Shown here one piece after another: positions 43,329 to 54,000 of a stretch of DNA of 64,000 bases (position 1 is the first letter of the stretch; the number at the start of each line of letters is the position of its first letter). The stretch lies in contig NZ_BMXI01000001.1 in assembly GCF_014651675.1 (NCBI RefSeq), positions 437,968-501,967 of the forward strand, in the 5' to 3' direction. The translations under genes and the position numbers were made by a program. Source of the DNA: Roseibacillus persicicus. GTDB taxonomy: Bacteria; Verrucomicrobiota; Verrucomicrobiia; Verrucomicrobiales; Akkermansiaceae. Below the pieces are notes generated by a model. That model was not told where the DNA came from, did no database searches, and saw nothing but the letters and a program-made list of their open reading frames with translations.

Positions 43329-45857
43329 ATGAAAAACACCCTTTTCGAATTCACCGTCCCCGCGAACTTTCAGCATCAGGTCGATAAGCACGCGAGCGTG
43401 CGCTACGAAGTCAGGGAAGGAAGCTTCGAAGTTCAGCCTCCCTTCCTCACCTGCTCGCTCTGCTCCCTCACCGATTTGGAAGAACAAACAGGTGACACCC
43501 AAATCGAGAAGTATGCCACCTGGACCGAGGGCTACCAGACCGAGGTCTACGAACAAGAGGAGAGCCAGTTCCAAGGTCGCACCGCCTACCGCATCAACGC
43601 GAAATCAGACGCGGAATTCGCCGGACAGGAACTGAAAGTGACGTATCAAAACTTTGCCCTCATCCTGAACGAAGACTGGTTCGTGGACCTTCAGCTTGTT
43701 TACGAGACCAAGGATGCCGAGAGTTTCTCCTCGGTTTTGGACGAGGTTCTCGCCTCCCTACAAGTGAAAGGAACGGCCAAAGACTGGGAAACGGCCATCG
43801 CGGAGGACGAGCAAGAGATCGACCAGCAATTCGCTGTTCAACAAGCCCTTGTGGATGAACCAAAGCCCGCCGCCGAAGTTCCGTCCTTTCAAATCCCCTC
43901 CAATGGAAAAGAACAGATCCAAATCGGAGACTTTGCTTTCGAGTTTGCTGAAGAAGAGTGCAAGTGGAATACGGTCGAGTTCAGCAAGAAACTCTACGTG
44001 CAGGTGCAAGCCAAGACCGGGCAAGTGAAGCAAGCCGAGGAAGCCGGCCTGACCGCATACGCCTATCAGCTGAATGACGGGGAGGTGAAACTCTCCTTCG
44101 ATTGCAGCAATATCTTCCAGGCGGGAGTTCCCACGGGCGAGCTCAACTTCGAGGATGGAAAAACGGGGCACCCGCAATTCATTCACTTCCGGGCCGAGGG
44201 AATCGACTTGGATTTCTCAGGCAAGGTCACGCTAAAGGAAGGCTGGGTCGCCATGGAAGGAGTCTTGAAAAAACCCTATCAAGACGAGCCCTCCTTCCCA
44301 ATCCGTCTCTGCAAAAAACTCCCGACACAAGGCCTCGATTGGACTCTCTACCAATTCACCTTAGCTGAAGCGCTCCAAACCGACCCGGAGACTGTGCTGC
44401 ATCTTTGGGTGGACTCGGCAGAGGAGGCCACACTCCCGACTGAAGTTCTCGACTTCCAGAATCTCAAGCGGCTCATCATCAACAGCAACACGAACAACTC
44501 GCTGGACGAACATTCCCCTCTCGAAACGATCCCCGCCGAAATCGGTCACCTGAAAGACCTCACCGAGCTCACCATCACAAACACTTCCGTCGAGAGTCTT
44601 CCTGAGAGCTTGGGTGATTTGCAGAACCTCACACAGTTTCAAATCTCTAACAACAAACTCGCCGCCCTCCCCAAAGGCATATTCAATCTCCCCCGACTCA
44701 AATACCTTTGGGCCACTCGCAATGCCATCACATCGCTTCCGGACGAGATTGAACTGCCAAGCTTAGAGATTCTTTATCTGGAAAGAAACGCCCTCACAAC
44801 CCTCCCCGCCAGCCTTGGGCAGCAGCCCAAACTGCGACGCCTGGCACTGGACCAGAACCCTTGGAGAACTCTCCCTATTGAAGTGGAGAAGATCAAAGAG
44901 ATTGACCTCAACATCAATGACAAGAGGCGGCTTCTGGACTTCACCTATCCTGGAGCAGACGGCAAAGGAACAATCGCATGGGAGAGCGAATCCTTCCTCG
45001 CGACTAGCGACTCCAAACTCACAAAAACACTGCAAAAAGCCCTCAAGGGAACCGTTCTCGCGAAGTATCAGGACGGACTGAAGAGACTCGCCTTGAAGGC
45101 CCTTGCCCTCAAAACAACGAAGAAGGATCTCTACCGGGAGTCTGGCAACACCCGCTTCGGTGGGCTCCCTGACTTGCCGGCCGATTTGCCCTATCCCACT
45201 TGGCAATCCGGAGATGACGAGGCTGACGCTTTGCACCACATCTTCATCGCTCAGCTCAACTGCGCCGACCTCGCGCCTCATCAAGACTACCTGCCGCGAG
45301 CCGGGATTCTCTACTTCTTCATTCAAGACGAACAAGACTTCGCCCCCAAGGTGATCTACAACCCCGGCACCGAGAATCTGATTTCGGCACAGACTCTTTC
45401 AAACGAGAGCTTTTCCTTTGATGATCTGGACGAGCCCTACTTGCCCTATCTGGCCAAGGCGCAGCCCTTCGTATCGTTGCCCCATTTTTATAGCGACGAC
45501 TATTGGTATCAGTGGGCGAACCAGCCTGAACTGAGCAACCTCGAAGACTACCAGCATCCCGATCACAACGCTTTCTCCGAAGAACTGCGCGAGCGAGTTC
45601 AAAAAATTCTTGGAGATGTGAGCTCATCGAATTCCATCAATAGCTACGTCTTCACCCAACACGAATCCCCCCAGGAACAGGCCGCCCTCAAGCTGAAAGG
45701 AAATCCTGAGGACTGGGTTGTTCTGCTGAAAGTGACTTCAGACAGCAATTGCGGCTTCTGCTTTTGGGATGCTGGCGAACTCTTTTTCCTGATTCACAAA
45801 AGCGACCTCGCGAAGAGAGACTTCAGCAACATCTACGCCTCCATCGAAACCAGTTAG
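43329..45857 (+). CDS. Three-part fusion: DUF1795-like, leucine-rich repeats and DUF1963
   Basis: An 842-residue protein with no signal peptide. Residues 1-150 resemble the DcrB/DUF1795 fold (LFEFTVPANFQ, ALILNEDWFVDLQLVYETKDAESF). Residues 185-345 are a beta-rich domain without a name. Residues 375-545 hold six to seven leucine-rich repeats (LKDLTELTITNTSVESLPESLG, LPRLKYLWATRNAITSLP). Residues 595-842 match DUF1963/YwqG (FGGLPDLPADLPYPTW, HHIFIAQLNCADL, LPRAGILYFFIQD). DUF1963 and LRR proteins are often found in toxin-immunity settings, but no toxin gene adjoins. Its job is unknown. Confidence 0.75.
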   Translation: MKNTLFEFTVPANFQHQVDKHASVRYEVREGSFEVQPPFLTCSLCSLTDLEEQTGDTQIEKYATWTEGYQTEVYEQEESQFQGRTAYRINAKSDAEFAGQELKVTYQNFALILNEDWFVDLQLVYETKDAESFSSVLDEVLASLQVKGTAKDWETAIAEDEQEIDQQFAVQQALVDEPKPAAEVPSFQIPSNGKEQIQIGDFAFEFAEEECKWNTVEFSKKLYVQVQAKTGQVKQAEEAGLTAYAYQLNDGEVKLSFDCSNIFQAGVPTGELNFEDGKTGHPQFIHFRAEGIDLDFSGKVTLKEGWVAMEGVLKKPYQDEPSFPIRLCKKLPTQGLDWTLYQFTLAEALQTDPETVLHLWVDSAEEATLPTEVLDFQNLKRLIINSNTNNSLDEHSPLETIPAEIGHLKDLTELTITNTSVESLPESLGDLQNLTQFQISNNKLAALPKGIFNLPRLKYLWATRNAITSLPDEIELPSLEILYLERNALTTLPASLGQQPKLRRLALDQNPWRTLPIEVEKIKEIDLNINDKRRLLDFTYPGADGKGTIAWESESFLATSDSKLTKTLQKALKGTVLAKYQDGLKRLALKALALKTTKKDLYRESGNTRFGGLPDLPADLPYPTWQSGDDEADALHHIFIAQLNCADLAPHQDYLPRAGILYFFIQDEQDFAPKVIYNPGTENLISAQTLSNESFSFDDLDEPYLPYLAKAQPFVSLPHFYSDDYWYQWANQPELSNLEDYQHPDHNAFSEELRERVQKILGDVSSSNSINSYVFTQHESPQEQAALKLKGNPEDWVVLLKVTSDSNCGFCFWDAGELFFLIHKSDLAKRDFSNIYASIETS

Positions 45858-45969
45858 ACTGAGTACGGCAACAATCAGTTGAGTGGCACCCGATTGCAGA
45901 CACTCCTTTGAATGCTACAGTCCGAAACAGCGGTTTGGGATTAGCCTATCTGACGGGGTGTTAGACAGA

Positions 45970-47190
45970 TTACTTCGTCGGCTTCTGGAGGTTCTCCAAG
46001 ATAGAGGGAATTTCATGCAGACCGGGATACTTGTCCCGCAATCGCGCAGCCTCGCGTGAAACCTTTTTCGAAGTGTGCTTCTTCAGAGTCCCCACGCCAT
46101 GTTCAGATAGATCCTTTTCCGAAAGCTCATCCAAATCTGCGAGCGCTTCGAGATACAACGCGTTCTGCGGATTGGACTGCAGCTTCGAGAAAAGGGCATC
46201 AGCGCGAGACTGATTCGCGGAAGAGATCTCGTAGTCATCACGAATAAAGGAGAGCAACATGAAGGCCCGGTGGGAAGCGCCATCGGGAAGGCCCTCGAGA
46301 AAGTCGAGGAGGTTCCGCTCGAAATCAGAGGCCTGCTCCGCATACTCGCGATCTTTGGTGGAGGCATAGAAACGCGCGTTCAGCCAAAGCATGCCGTCCT
46401 GAACCAAGGTATCCGGGCCATTGTTGTGACCGCCGGGGTGAAAGCGGTGAAAGGCATTCCGGCCAAGGTTCTTCCGCGCCGCGGCCGTCCCGTAGCGGTT
46501 GTAGTCCTGGGCTCCGCCGATGAAATAGTAATGACCCTTCGAGGGCACTTCCTCTCCATCGAGAATGCCATGATAAATGATCGGGATTGCTCCCGCACCC
46601 TTGTAACCCGCCGCGTTCATCATTGCTCTTTGTCCCCCTCCCGAAGCCCCCGTGAAGTAGAGACGGTTCGAGTCAACGGGCAACGTTGTTTCCAGATGCT
46701 TCATGCAAGCCAAGACATGCGGCAGACTGTTCTGATTGTTTCGGGTCTCCTTGCTCACCGCCACAATCCAGCCTCCCACTTCAGCCGCCTGGATATACCG
46801 ATCCAGCATCTTCAGATTGCCGCCACCCGAGCCGGTGAAAAAGAGCAGGGGCGCTCGTCGACCCGCGACCAAGGACTTGGGCAGGTAGAGGAAGTAGTGC
46901 GAGTTCTCGGCCTTGATGGGACCGACCGCTCGACCCAGCGGATGAGGCAGATTGTCCGGGGGACTGGCTTTCTCCTTTTGAGAATACTCACGCAGAAATT
47001 TCTGATCGGCCTCGGAGAGACTCGCGATTGGAGCAGTGATTTCTTTCCCATCACTGCGCTTGAGCGTCACCTTATCGCCAGCAACCTCAACGACCTCCGC
47101 TTCGATTTTCGAACCCGCTTGGGAAGTCCAGGTTCGCACTTCTGCAGTCAGTGAGGTTGCGAGAAGGAGGAGAGGGAGGATCAGTTTCAT
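45970..47190 (-). CDS. Secreted alpha/beta-hydrolase (esterase) with SHD1 domain
   Basis: A 406-residue exported protein (signal peptide MKLILPLLLLATSLTAE). Residues 18-75 match SHD1 (RTWTSQAGSKIEAEVVEVAGDKVTLKRSDGKEITAPIASLSEADQKFL). Residues 85-290 are an alpha/beta hydrolase with oxyanion region FFTGSGGGN, nucleophile motif FTGASGGGQRA and His in HPGGHNNG, as in feruloyl-esterase or PHB-depolymerase-like enzymes. The C-terminal 100 residues are helical with GVGTLKKHTSKKVSREAARL. Downstream of the tricorn-like gene on the same strand, with a 155-bp hairpin-rich gap. Confidence 0.85.
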   Translation of the reverse strand: MKLILPLLLLATSLTAEVRTWTSQAGSKIEAEVVEVAGDKVTLKRSDGKEITAPIASLSEADQKFLREYSQKEKASPPDNLPHPLGRAVGPIKAENSHYFLYLPKSLVAGRRAPLLFFTGSGGGNLKMLDRYIQAAEVGGWIVAVSKETRNNQNSLPHVLACMKHLETTLPVDSNRLYFTGASGGGQRAMMNAAGYKGAGAIPIIYHGILDGEEVPSKGHYYFIGGAQDYNRYGTAAARKNLGRNAFHRFHPGGHNNGPDTLVQDGMLWLNARFYASTKDREYAEQASDFERNLLDFLEGLPDGASHRAFMLLSFIRDDYEISSANQSRADALFSKLQSNPQNALYLEALADLDELSEKDLSEHGVGTLKKHTSKKVSREAARLRDKYPGLHEIPSILENLQKPTK

Positions 47191-47255
47191 GATGAGGTGA
47201 TTGAGCGAGTCAAGCCTAACAGCGATAGGCTCATCTTACAGATAAAGGGTTATCT
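47191..47255 (-). promoter_or_regulatory. Leader with competing hairpins before the esterase
   Basis: Reading the minus strand: AGATAA-CCCT-TTATCT, then AGCCTA-loop-TAGGCT, and GATGAG that can instead pair with CTCATC directly before the start at 47190. The AGCCTA stem and the GATGAG stem share bases and cannot form together. This resembles an attenuator-like switch or an end hairpin of the tricorn gene. Confidence 0.4.
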
Positions 47256-47345
47256 TGAGCTTTGTCGAGACCTCTCGCTCTCGCTTCCCCTCTTCGAACC
47301 GTGTCTTTCCTAAAAAGAGCTGAACTTTATAGACCCAGCTCCCTG

Positions 47346-50300
47346 CTACTTCTTCTCGTCAGGATAAACGAAGGCCTTGTTGGGACGCGGCGGAGCTTGG
47401 GGAGTCTGCGGCGGGTCGCTGGCAATCTTTTCCTGGAGATAAGCGATGGCAGCCTCGAGTTGGGCGTCTTGACCCTGATAACTGGCGTGAGGCTCGTTCA
47501 TCACGGAGATATCGGGATCAACTCCGGAGCCTTCGATCACCCAGCCATCCTCGGTAAAGACACCGGTCTCAGGCGAACGCGCCAAGCCACCGTCCTTCAG
47601 ATAGGTATGGCCCCGCAGCCAGATTCCCCCACCCCAAGTGCGCGACCCGATGAGAGGTCCAAGCCCCAGACGACGGAACCCCTCCGAGAAGGCCTCCCCA
47701 TCGGAGATGGTATAACCATCGATTAGGACAGCCATGTGACCGTTGAAGGCATAGGGCATGTTTGGAAAGGCTTCTCCGGTGCGCCCCTGCCAATACATCC
47801 AGCGCTGGCGAATCAGCCGGGCCAAGATCCAGCTATCGATATTGCCGCCATAGTTCTGACGCATATCGATGATAAGACCTTTGCGATTGGAAACGGGATA
47901 ATAGCCCCGCACGAATTCCGAGAAATTACCGCCGCCCATGGCCCGCATGTGGAAGTAGCCGAGCTCACCTTCGCCCTGCCTCTCTGTCTCCATGCGGCGG
48001 GTGTATTCCCAATCAGTCAGCTTGAGCGAGATAAAGCCACGCAAATCAATCGGAACAACCGTAGCCAAGTGTCGCTCTGCCCTACCGGGCCGCTGCAATT
48101 CTAACAACACCTTCCGGGAAGAAGTATTTTCTAACAAAACTCCGAGGTCAGGCTCGGTAAGCGCCTCTCGTCCGTTGACTCGAGTAATAATATCACCTGC
48201 TGCAATATCGAGTCCGGGCTGAGCCAGCGGTGACAAACTTTCGATCAGATCGGGCTCTCCCTGATAAATGGACGCAATCTGATAACCCTCGGCCACGCGG
48301 GTAAAGCGGCCCCCTAGATAACCTCTTCCTCGGCCATCCTTGGCATCCCTGATTTCACCGGGCCGAATGTCTGTATGCATGGCCGATAGCTCTCCCACCA
48401 TCTGACCGATCAGATCGTCGAGTTCCTTGCGGGCAGTAATGCGCGGCAAGAGCACCTCATGCTTTTTGCGCTGGGCCACCCAATCGACCCCATGCATATC
48501 AGGGTCGTAGAAGTAGTCGCGATGCAAACGCCAGGCGTCAAGAAAGAGATGCTCCCACTCCTCCGCAGGACTGATACGAATCCCAATCGCCGAGAGATCG
48601 ACCTCATACTTGGAAAGGTTCTCCGGAGCTTTTCCATTCGCGGGAAAAACAGAAACGGTGTCCTTCTTTCTCACCGCGCAGTGGCTGTGATCCGCACTCA
48701 GCTGATACTCCCTCACATCGCTTGCGATAGTTCTGCGCCTGCGCTCATGGGTTTCATCCAAGATGGGGAAAGCGGCAAGTTCACGGTCGGAGTCAAATCC
48801 CAATGGCCGATGAAAGAAGTAGAGATGCTTCTTGGTCACGGTGAGTCCGGAATAGTTGCCAGCTTCCAGTGGAACCCGGTGGAGACGACCTTGCAGTCCA
48901 TCCCACGAAATCTCCACGGCCTTCATTTGCTTCTTCTCTTCCTTCTCCCGTTCCTCGGCCCCGTCCTCTTCTTCTTTCTCTTCGGACTTCTTATCGTCTT
49001 TTGAGGGGTCTTTCGGCAAAGAGGAGAGAGGATCTCGCGGAGTGCTCTGGAACGGGGAGGCCTGCCCCCCAACCAGGTCGAGCAAGAAAATGCTGGCAGT
49101 TCGATCCAGATAAGCTTCCGGCTGCCTCGGCCCCCAGGGAGACCGCTGCACCGAACGGAAAGTCCGGTCGGAAAGGAAGTAAAGCCACTGCCCGTCCGAC
49201 GACCAGGCTGGTGAGTAGCTATCCATCCGATCGGTTGTCACAGCAACTGGCTCGCCATCCTCGAGGGTATTGAAAAGGTAAACCCGGTAGATGGAATTCT
49301 CCTCCTTTGCCGAAAAAGCGATCCAACGACTATCAGGGGACCAAGCGAGGTCAATGCGATCAAAGTCGTTGGGATCCCGCGCCTGAATCACTTCCTTTTT
49401 CTGCCCTGTCTCCAGCTCGAGAACAAAGAGCCGCTGGTCACGATCGGCATATGCCAACCGCGCCCCATCAGGAGAAAGAATTCCGGGGTAAAGCCGGGTG
49501 GTGGAATCCTCGGTCACCAAGTGACGCTCATCCGAACCATCAATCGCCTGTGTTGCGAACTCGAATTCGCCAGTCTCATCGGAGAGAAGAAGAACACGTT
49601 CCCCTTCGGAAAAAAACTGCACATCCCGCACCCGCGACTTTGCTGTCTGGGGAATGGCCGCCAATCGACCGCCTTTCACCGGAGCAACAAAGCCCTGTCC
49701 GCGGACTGTCACCGCGAGCTTGTCGCCCTTGGGACTGAGAGCGAATTGACTGAGAAAGCGCGCGGGCTTGTCGATCCAACGTCTGCGCTTTTGATCAAAG
49801 TCGGAAGCCAAGCGAATCGGTACCATCTTTGCCGCATCCTCCGCGATGGAATAGATCCAGAGGTCAGCCTGATTGCGATAGATGATGCGCCCTTTATCCA
49901 GATAGGCATCGAGGATGTCCCACCCGCTCACGGACGTGTGCTGCTTCAGGTCTTTCCCTAACAAGTCGGAAGACCAAATATTCATCGTCCCATCCCGGTC
50001 CGAAACAAAATAGAGCCGGTCCTGCCAAACCATGGGTGAGCGGCTCGTTCCCTCGTAGTCCGCAGTGAGCGGGACAGCGGCAGGAGCTCCAGTGTCGTAG
50101 CGCCAAATCTTCTCGATAAATCCTCCGGTGTAGCGCTTGGCGAAGCTGCGTTGGCGAGGCAGGCGGGTGAAGAAGAAGCTCTGTCCATCGTCGGAATACC
50201 GCCCATCGCTAGCTTGCTCGAGAGGAAGAATCGTCTTCTCCCCTGTCTCGATATTCAGTTCGACGATCTGGAACGTGTCGCGTCGCGAGAAAAACCAAGT

Positions 50301-50675
50301 GGCATAGAGCAGAGTTTTCTCGTCCTTCCAAGCGACCGGAAACGGAGAACGCCCCCCGGACACTCCTTCATAGGTCAGGCGCTGGGGGCGGCCTCCAGCG
50401 AGAGGCATCTGGTAGATCTCGACAGGGCCTTCGTAGGATGCGGCAAAGGCCACCATCTGACCGTTGGGAGAGATGCGGGGTCGGCTTTCAGTTTTCAGGT
50501 GGGTCGTCAGTCGGTGAGCTTGCCCTCCCACAGCAGGAACTTTCCAAAGGTCTCCCTCGGCCTGAAAAACGACGGTGTCATTGTGAAGAGCAGGCTGCCG
50601 GTAATAGCCCAGCAAATCCTCGGCCAGAACTGGCAGAAGCGAACAAAGAAAAAGAAACGTTGTTAGAGTTTTCAT
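47346..50675 (-). CDS. Tricorn-like S41 protease with PD40 propeller and PDZ domain
   Basis: A 1,109-residue exported protein (signal peptide MKTLTTFLFLCSLLPVLA). Residues 25-540 are PD40/TolB-like propeller blades (SRPRISPNGQMVAFAASYEGPVEIY; YSPAWSSDGQWLYFLSDR). A highly acidic lysine/glutamate insert at about 555-595 interrupts the second propeller. Residues 690-1090 follow tricorn protease: C1 with LSAMHTDIRPGEI (His), PDZ (810-900), C2 with LIDGYTISDGEAFSEGFRRLG (catalytic Ser near 990) and a Glu-containing IEGSGVDPDI. It probably degrades peptides in the periplasm. Length and order fit tricorn (about 1,070). Confidence 0.92.
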   Translation of the reverse strand: MKTLTTFLFLCSLLPVLAEDLLGYYRQPALHNDTVVFQAEGDLWKVPAVGGQAHRLTTHLKTESRPRISPNGQMVAFAASYEGPVEIYQMPLAGGRPQRLTYEGVSGGRSPFPVAWKDEKTLLYATWFFSRRDTFQIVELNIETGEKTILPLEQASDGRYSDDGQSFFFTRLPRQRSFAKRYTGGFIEKIWRYDTGAPAAVPLTADYEGTSRSPMVWQDRLYFVSDRDGTMNIWSSDLLGKDLKQHTSVSGWDILDAYLDKGRIIYRNQADLWIYSIAEDAAKMVPIRLASDFDQKRRRWIDKPARFLSQFALSPKGDKLAVTVRGQGFVAPVKGGRLAAIPQTAKSRVRDVQFFSEGERVLLLSDETGEFEFATQAIDGSDERHLVTEDSTTRLYPGILSPDGARLAYADRDQRLFVLELETGQKKEVIQARDPNDFDRIDLAWSPDSRWIAFSAKEENSIYRVYLFNTLEDGEPVAVTTDRMDSYSPAWSSDGQWLYFLSDRTFRSVQRSPWGPRQPEAYLDRTASIFLLDLVGGQASPFQSTPRDPLSSLPKDPSKDDKKSEEKEEEDGAEEREKEEKKQMKAVEISWDGLQGRLHRVPLEAGNYSGLTVTKKHLYFFHRPLGFDSDRELAAFPILDETHERRRRTIASDVREYQLSADHSHCAVRKKDTVSVFPANGKAPENLSKYEVDLSAIGIRISPAEEWEHLFLDAWRLHRDYFYDPDMHGVDWVAQRKKHEVLLPRITARKELDDLIGQMVGELSAMHTDIRPGEIRDAKDGRGRGYLGGRFTRVAEGYQIASIYQGEPDLIESLSPLAQPGLDIAAGDIITRVNGREALTEPDLGVLLENTSSRKVLLELQRPGRAERHLATVVPIDLRGFISLKLTDWEYTRRMETERQGEGELGYFHMRAMGGGNFSEFVRGYYPVSNRKGLIIDMRQNYGGNIDSWILARLIRQRWMYWQGRTGEAFPNMPYAFNGHMAVLIDGYTISDGEAFSEGFRRLGLGPLIGSRTWGGGIWLRGHTYLKDGGLARSPETGVFTEDGWVIEGSGVDPDISVMNEPHASYQGQDAQLEAAIAYLQEKIASDPPQTPQAPPRPNKAFVYPDEKK

Positions 50676-50753
50676 AAAAAATAGTTCCGGCTCAATGACG
50701 AGTAACGCGCCGCGATGGTCCCCTTACCATAGAGGCGGGCAGAGACTTTCACG

Positions 50754-50773
50754 TTTTACCCAATTGGGCAAAA
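50754..50773. promoter_or_regulatory. 20-bp near-perfect palindrome (operator candidate)
   Basis: TTTTACCCAATTGGGCAAAA is symmetric at 9 of 10 base pairs, with CCCAATTGGG at its centre. It lies between the divergent tricorn and alginate-lyase genes, 79 bp from the first and 232 bp from the second. Typical of a dimeric repressor site. Confidence 0.5.
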
Positions 50774-50784
50774 GCGTTCTCTAA

Positions 50785-50806
50785 AACTCTTCCCACAAGA
50801 AGAGTT
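50785..50806. promoter_or_regulatory. Second inverted repeat before alginate-lyase gene
   Basis: AACTCTTC, centre CCACAA, GAAGAGTT: perfect 8-bp arms, 12 bp downstream of the palindrome at 50754. A second operator or a leader hairpin. The rest of the 50676-51005 gap shows no gene. Confidence 0.45.
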
Positions 50807-51005
50807 CATGAGATCAAAGAGTCCACAGAAGGAACGAAGCGCACTTGCACCCAAGGCAAGACCAGCCAACACGCTCTCCCAAATCTTTGATGAAAAACGG
50901 AAAGCATTTTCCCTCGAAACTGGTTGAGAATGTGGGATGTTATCAGAAGTCTCTCTATTTTTTCCCGACCGGAATAGATGCTGCTAAAAGCCCCCCTCCC
51001 TTAGA

Positions 51006-54000
51006 ATGCAAAAGCTCTCTCTTCTCTTGGCCTGCCTCGCGATGGCCAGCCTCCCTGCCGACGAAATCATCTACACCGGTGTGGAGGGTGGCGAGTGGGC
51101 TACGAACGCCAACTGGTCCACCGCGAGCTACCCCTCTGGAGCGGATTATGCGACCTTGGACACCACCGCCAATCTCAGCGTGGTGGCACCCAACAGTATC
51201 CGAGCGATTCGGATTGGGACCAGTGGTTCAGGCACTCTCAATATCGCCAGTCAAGCCACCCTGGATGTCGGCTCCCATGCGTCTTGGGATAGCCATCTGG
51301 GGGACGGCAGCGGCAACCTCGGCACCGTCCATCAAGAGGGAGGCTTCGTGGATATCAACGAACTGGAAATCGGACGCAACTCCTCCACTGGGGTCTACCA
51401 TTTGCAGGATGGAAGCCTGACCATCATTCGCGGCCTCAAGGACAACTCCCTCTATCTCGGCACCGACGATAGCAAGGGCTCGGCCGGGGAAGGCCACTTC
51501 ATCATCCGCAATGGCGAGTTCAAAACCCGCGTCGGGGTCTACCTTGGCTCGACCTCGGGAGGCATCGGCCACTTCGAGGTCATCGGCTCCCACGCCAACC
51601 TCATCGGCATCGGTAGCCATGGAAATGGCGATGGCTCCTGGACCCAGAATTCGGGTTCCACTCTAAAGGTGCAAATCGACAAGACCACGCAAGGCCTCAC
51701 CCCTATCTTCATCGACGAGGTGGGCGATGATGGAGGCGGGAATGTGGTCTTTGAAGACGGGTCTCTTCTGGATGTCAGCTTTACTACCAACTTCGTCAAC
51801 GGCGGCACCTATACCGTCATGGAATGGGAGGGGCAGGTCACCGACAATGGCCTACAGTTCGCCCCCAGTGTCGACACCAACATTTGGAGCTTTCAAGTCG
51901 ATGCAGCTAATAAGAGGCTCACGGTCACCGCCTCAGCACCAGCCCTTACGAGAAGCTTCGTTCACCCTGGCCTCTCGCACAAGCTCTCCGACCTGGAGCG
52001 AATGCGGGACATGGTCGCGGCCAACAAGGAGCCCTACGCCTCCACCTTCGCCAAGCTCAGCGCCACCGGCTTTGCCCAACACACCTATCAGCCCAGCAGC
52101 GCCGCCGCAGACCTCGCAACCAATGGGGGCACTGCCAACAACAATGCCCTTAGGAACGATGGCGTGGCGGCCTACTTCAATGCCCTGATGTGGTTCATTA
52201 CTGGAGACGAGCGGCACGCGGAGGCTTCCATCCGCATCTTCACCGCTTGGTCAGGGGTGAAGAATATCGATGGAATCCCCCTCAATGCGGGACGTCACTG
52301 GCGCCTCATCGAAGCGGCCGAAATCATCAAAAGCACCTACAACGGCTGGGAGCCCGCCGACTTGCAAGCCTTCAAGGATATGCTGGTCTACCCCGGTTAC
52401 TCCAGCACCACCGCCCCAACCGGTAGCGACCAGAGTCTTTATTGGAGAGCCTATCAGGGCGATCCCGCCCGACACGGCAATCAGGGACTCTTTGCCTTGC
52501 GCGTGGTGATGGCGATCGGGGTCTTTCTGGACAATGAAGTGATCTATGACCGTGCGGTGCGCTACCTTCAGGGAGCCCCCGCCCGAGCTGACGACCTGCC
52601 CTACGAATCAGGGCCCTCGATCGCAAATCAGCAGATTGCTTCCTACGAGCACTTTAATGAATTCTCCCGCACCGGGCAGGAAAACACCATACCGGATTAC
52701 GGCTACAACGAGGTCATCCACAACTACATTTGGCCCAATGGACAAGGTCAGGAATTCTCCCGCGACATGGCCCACGGTCTCGCGGGAATCTCCATCATCT
52801 GCACCATGGCCGAGATGGCGTGGAGCCAGGGCGACAACCTCTATGGTCACCTCGATAACCGTCCCTTGCTCGGGCTCGAGTATTTCTATCGCTACAATGT
52901 CAGCTACGAAAACTCCTACCTCGACCAAACAAGCCCGTGGGAACCAACAGTAGAAAACGGAGAGTTCATCCAACGTCTTGATCGCTCGGGCCGCTGGTTT
53001 TCGCTCAAGGCCAATCCCTACCTGGCGCAGAATGTGGGTGAGACTTACATCCACCGGGGCCGGACCGACATCCTGGAGGAACCGGTCTACGAGATGAACC
53101 TGGCACACTACCGCGATCGGATGGGTGTCCCGGCCGAAGAGACCAAGTGGTTGGAACGTGGCCAAGAACTCTTGACCGCAGCCATCGGAGTCGAGGACGG
53201 AGGTACGGCATGGGACCACCCTTCTTTCGGCAGCTTGACCTTCCATCGCGTCAGTCCCGGGGATCCCGTGCAAGGCTTCAGCAATGGCAGCCCGGACTTC
53301 GCGATGAACGTCCTCCCCATGACAATCGAAGCCGAGAACTTCGACTATTTCGTCCTCAATGAAGAGGAAAAGACCTACTCCGATCTCTCGACCGGCAACA
53401 GCGGTCTCTCCTACCGTCTGGGTGAAAACGTGGACCTCAGCTCAGCGTCGGTGGGAGGCTATGCCGTCTCGGATATCGAAGCCGGTGAGTGGCTGAGCTA
53501 CACCATCTCCGTTCCCGCCGACGACAACTACGACCTCTCCATCCTCTATTCCTCCACCGCGCCGGGAGGCACCATCCAGTTCAGCGTGGATGGCACCGAC
53601 CTCACTGGTGAGGTCTCCATTCCCCATGGATCGCCCGATTCAACTGGCGCCTCCGACTGGCAGTCTCTCCTCGTTGCCGCGGACCTTCCCCTCACCCAAG
53701 GGGTGCAGCAATTGAGAATTACTTTCGGCGGCACCTCACAGAGCTTTCTCCTCAATAGTTTCTCTTTGACCACTCCCATCCCTGACCCGGTGGCGCACTG
53801 GCGCTTCGATGAGGGAGCAGGAAGCCTTGCCTACGATTGCTCGGGGAACGACTTTCACGGCACCATCAACAATCCCTCTTGGACCACCCGGCCCGATGGA
53901 GGCAATGCCCTCGTCTTTGATGGCAACTCGACCAACGTGACTCTCCCCAGCAGCGCCTTCGCCTCACTCACCGATGAAGTTACCCTCGCCTTCTGGGCCT

